A stretch of DNA of 64,000 nt from Saccoglossus kowalevskii (taxonomy: Eukaryota > Hemichordata > Enteropneusta > Harrimaniidae), in contig NW_003105104.1 of NCBI RefSeq assembly GCF_000003605.2, positions 292,721 to 356,720 of the forward strand, written 5' to 3'. A model generated the notes under the pieces. It saw only the letters and a program-made list of their open reading frames with translations. It was not told the DNA's origin and did no database searches. Made by a program: the position numbers and the translations under genes. Below, piece by piece: positions 62,222 through 64,000 of the stretch. Numbering within the stretch: position 1 is the stretch's first letter; every line of letters starts with the position of its first letter.

Positions 62222-62409
62222 CTATCCTTTGATGTTCTTCTGGCTCAATCCCATTGGTGACAATCCTGGTGCATAGTTACAATATTCACAGTAACCAGGA
62301 GGGCCACGTAAACCAACCTGCCCTTGTTCACCAGTGATGCCAGGTGGGCCAGGGGGACCTCTTTCGCCGTCCCGTCCCGGTAGGCTAAGACCTTGTGGAC
62401 CTGGAACAC
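62222..62409 (-). CDS. Collagen (FACIT-like) last coding exon
   Basis: Read on the - strand it starts with the last two bases of a Gly codon and gives [40 protein letters not shown], then [14 protein letters not shown]..., ending at TAG 62224-62222. The Gly-X-Y repeat has an imperfection at GLSLPGRD. The end GPPGYC followed by a short Cys-containing tail resembles FACIT collagens (types IX, XII, XIV and relatives), and no fibrillar C-propeptide is present. The acceptor is GCATTTCAG. The family subtype is inference. Confidence 0.88.
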
Positions 62410-62902
62410 CTGAAATGCATGATACGAGTCGGTAAGTTATGCTTTCACACTCGTAGTTCATGAAATGAGACATATTTGTCTAACATGTGAATTTCATGGC
62501 TAGTATGAGCTAAATCACTTTTGTGTAAGAGACACATTATTACAAATTTCAAGGGAAATTATTAAATTTTATCCTAAAACGGGGAATGTCAGTGACTTTT
62601 GTGTTAATGAATGCAATAAAATTCTGAAATTGGGAACATTTCTAATAGTTTCAGACAAATTTAAATTAGCAGGCCTTGGCAGCTATTTTACTTTACAAAT
62701 AAATCATTTTGCAAGTTATCATAAATGATTTGACCATGTGTCATCTATTGTGACTTTACTATGTTTTGTGACTGTTAATATGTTTCCTAGTCAAAGGGAA
62801 AAAGATCAGTGCTGAAAATGTAATGTTCTCTGTAACAAAAATTATTCCTATTGAATGAAAGCAGTTAAATTACATTGAATTACAAGGACATTGCACGCAT
62901 AC
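62410..62902 (-). other. Collagen intron (493 bp)
   Basis: The - strand donor CAG|GTATGC is at 62902 and the acceptor TTTCAG ends at 62410. Nothing else seen. Confidence 0.85.
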
Positions 62903-62980
62903 CTGGGTTGCCAGGAGGTCCTTCTGGACCCATGATGCCTTTGCCTTCTTGACCACGAACTCCTTTCGCACCATCCTCGC
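62903..62980 (-). CDS. Collagen exon, 78 bp
   Basis: GEDGAKGVRGQEGKGIMGPE then GPPGNPG, with Gly codons split at both ends (phase 1 in, phase 1 out). GQEGKGIMG breaks strict triplet register by one residue, a non-fibrillar feature. Acceptor TATTTTTGTAG, donor CCCAG|GTATGC. Confidence 0.88.
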
Positions 62981-63937
62981 CTACAAAAATAATCATGGAC
63001 AGAATTTTTACAAATGATCAAGGATCTTACAATTGTGACTGATAACTGAGAAGTCACTTTTTTTTCTTCTTTCTGCATCCTTTGGATTACCGTAATCCTG
63101 TTTATGGGAAATAAACCTGGAAAAGTTGTAAATTTCTGCATGAAAAGATTGTACAGTGTTTTTCATGACTGTCAAATCAACAGTATATAGATGCAAAGCA
63201 CACAAGGCAAAGACCCAGTATGAGTAGACGTACAAAACAACCAACCGCTGGCAATTAACTAACATCTCTGTAGACCATCCTCTCAATGGCATAGAGCTGT
63301 ATTTTATCACAATGTGAACAAAGCCATGTTGAATGTATGAATCTCACCTGGGGGACAATGTCAACAATGTACTACGAAGACGTCATTTGAAATTTTCGCA
63401 CAATTGCCAACCGGAAATCACAATGACTGAAAACAATGTACAGTTGGCTACCAGGCTGCAGCAAGAATACATGTGCACAGATTGGAAAGGAATCTTGCGC
63501 GAACATGAACCAAATGATGTGCACCACTTGCTGACGTACTCCTGAAAACTCCTAAATGTTTGTTGGGAGGAATATACTGTCACAACGGAACAGTACGTGC
63601 TTTTATTATTTTACAATTGTAAATAAACATGCAGGGTCTAGAATGTTCACGCAAGAGCAGCTTCTTACTATAATATAGAAATGCCCTCATGTCTTACATC
63701 GATCAATGAGCTGTTGTAACAAGACGCTTCAATGAGGGTTGTTTGGTTATCAGAAAACATACTTCTGTGATTCAAAGCTGTCCTGTATTACATGAACTTA
63801 TGTATAATGATAAGGTACTGAAACCCCCTAGTTTACTTATAAAAACTCCTTATTTATTGGACGTTTTAAGTCCAAATGCATAACCCATTTTCAACACTCA
63901 TGCAAAAACAGCCACAATAAAATAAAAACAAACTTGC
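62981..63937 (-). other. Collagen intron with GC-AG ends (957 bp)
   Basis: The donor reads AAAG|GCAAGT, otherwise a perfect consensus, and the acceptor is TTTTTGTAG. No further Gly-X-Y sequence was seen inside. Confidence 0.8.
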
Positions 63938-64000
63938 CTTTAGGTCCAACCATTCCCTGTACTCCTTGCGGTCCACGCAATCCTCGTACACCTTGTTGCC
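63938..64000 (-). CDS. Collagen exon, partial at window edge
   Basis: QQGVRGLRGPQGVQGMVGPK plus the first base of a split Gly, perfect Gly-X-Y triplets. It runs off the right edge, so the rest of the gene lies to the right. The exon start is unknown. Confidence 0.87.

Noticed and set aside
62848-63141. - strand ORF with Arg/Ser/Trp-rich content overlapping the 78-bp collagen exon
   Set aside because: It is the collagen exon read in the wrong frame. The Gly-X-Y frame is clearly the coding one.

Overview
This is AT-rich, intron-rich animal DNA, with one 842-base assembly gap at 9203-10044. It holds most of one gene on the + strand and the last exons of a second gene on the - strand. The + strand gene is a protein 4.1 (band 4.1 / EPB41 / coracle) homologue. 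Its coding region can be followed through 20 exons, from the ATG at 102 to the TAG at 54904-54906, and it predicts an 834-residue protein. The order is a short Pro-rich headpiece, a FERM domain, a FERM-adjacent (FA) segment, a run of seven phase-0 linker exons, and the conserved 4.1 C-terminal domain (CTD). The - strand gene (62222-64000, running off the right edge) is the 3' end of a collagen with a FACIT-like C-terminus. The two genes converge tail to tail across about 5.5 kb.

The CTD reads much like vertebrate 4.1 proteins, and I see no spectrin-actin-binding exon. Together with the long introns and repeat content, this suggests a non-arthropod bilaterian, plausibly a marine invertebrate. 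The sequence alone does not fix the phylum.

Layout: 1-90 is the tail of an upstream intron. 91-5503 holds exons 1-3, with a decayed Tigger/pogo transposon in intron 1. 5504-27079 is a 21.6 kb intron 3 packed with repeats and the gap. 27080-38292 holds exons 4-10, which finish the FERM and FA regions; intron 7 carries a 23-bp minisatellite. 39133-48863 holds exons 11-17, all symmetrical and individually skippable; intron 11 carries a 35-bp minisatellite with a small transposon inserted in it. 49925-54910 holds exons 18-20 (CTD). A 3' UTR intron then leads to a last exon at 55608 to about 56745. 56746-62221 is intergenic. 62222-64000 is the collagen.

About ten families of small non-autonomous mobile elements occupy the introns. 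They include ten copies of one hairpin MITE, several other TIR elements whose outer ends begin TA-CYRTA or similar, and two large composite elements with the structural signs of Helentron-type (HINE) elements: subterminal inverted repeats, a short 3' palindrome and internal tandem arrays. I found no prokaryotic, viral, tRNA or rRNA genes. Nothing here is convincingly a wholly new system. The Helentron-like elements, the MITE group with shared ends, and the alternative-splicing layout of the 4.1 gene are the points most worth following up.
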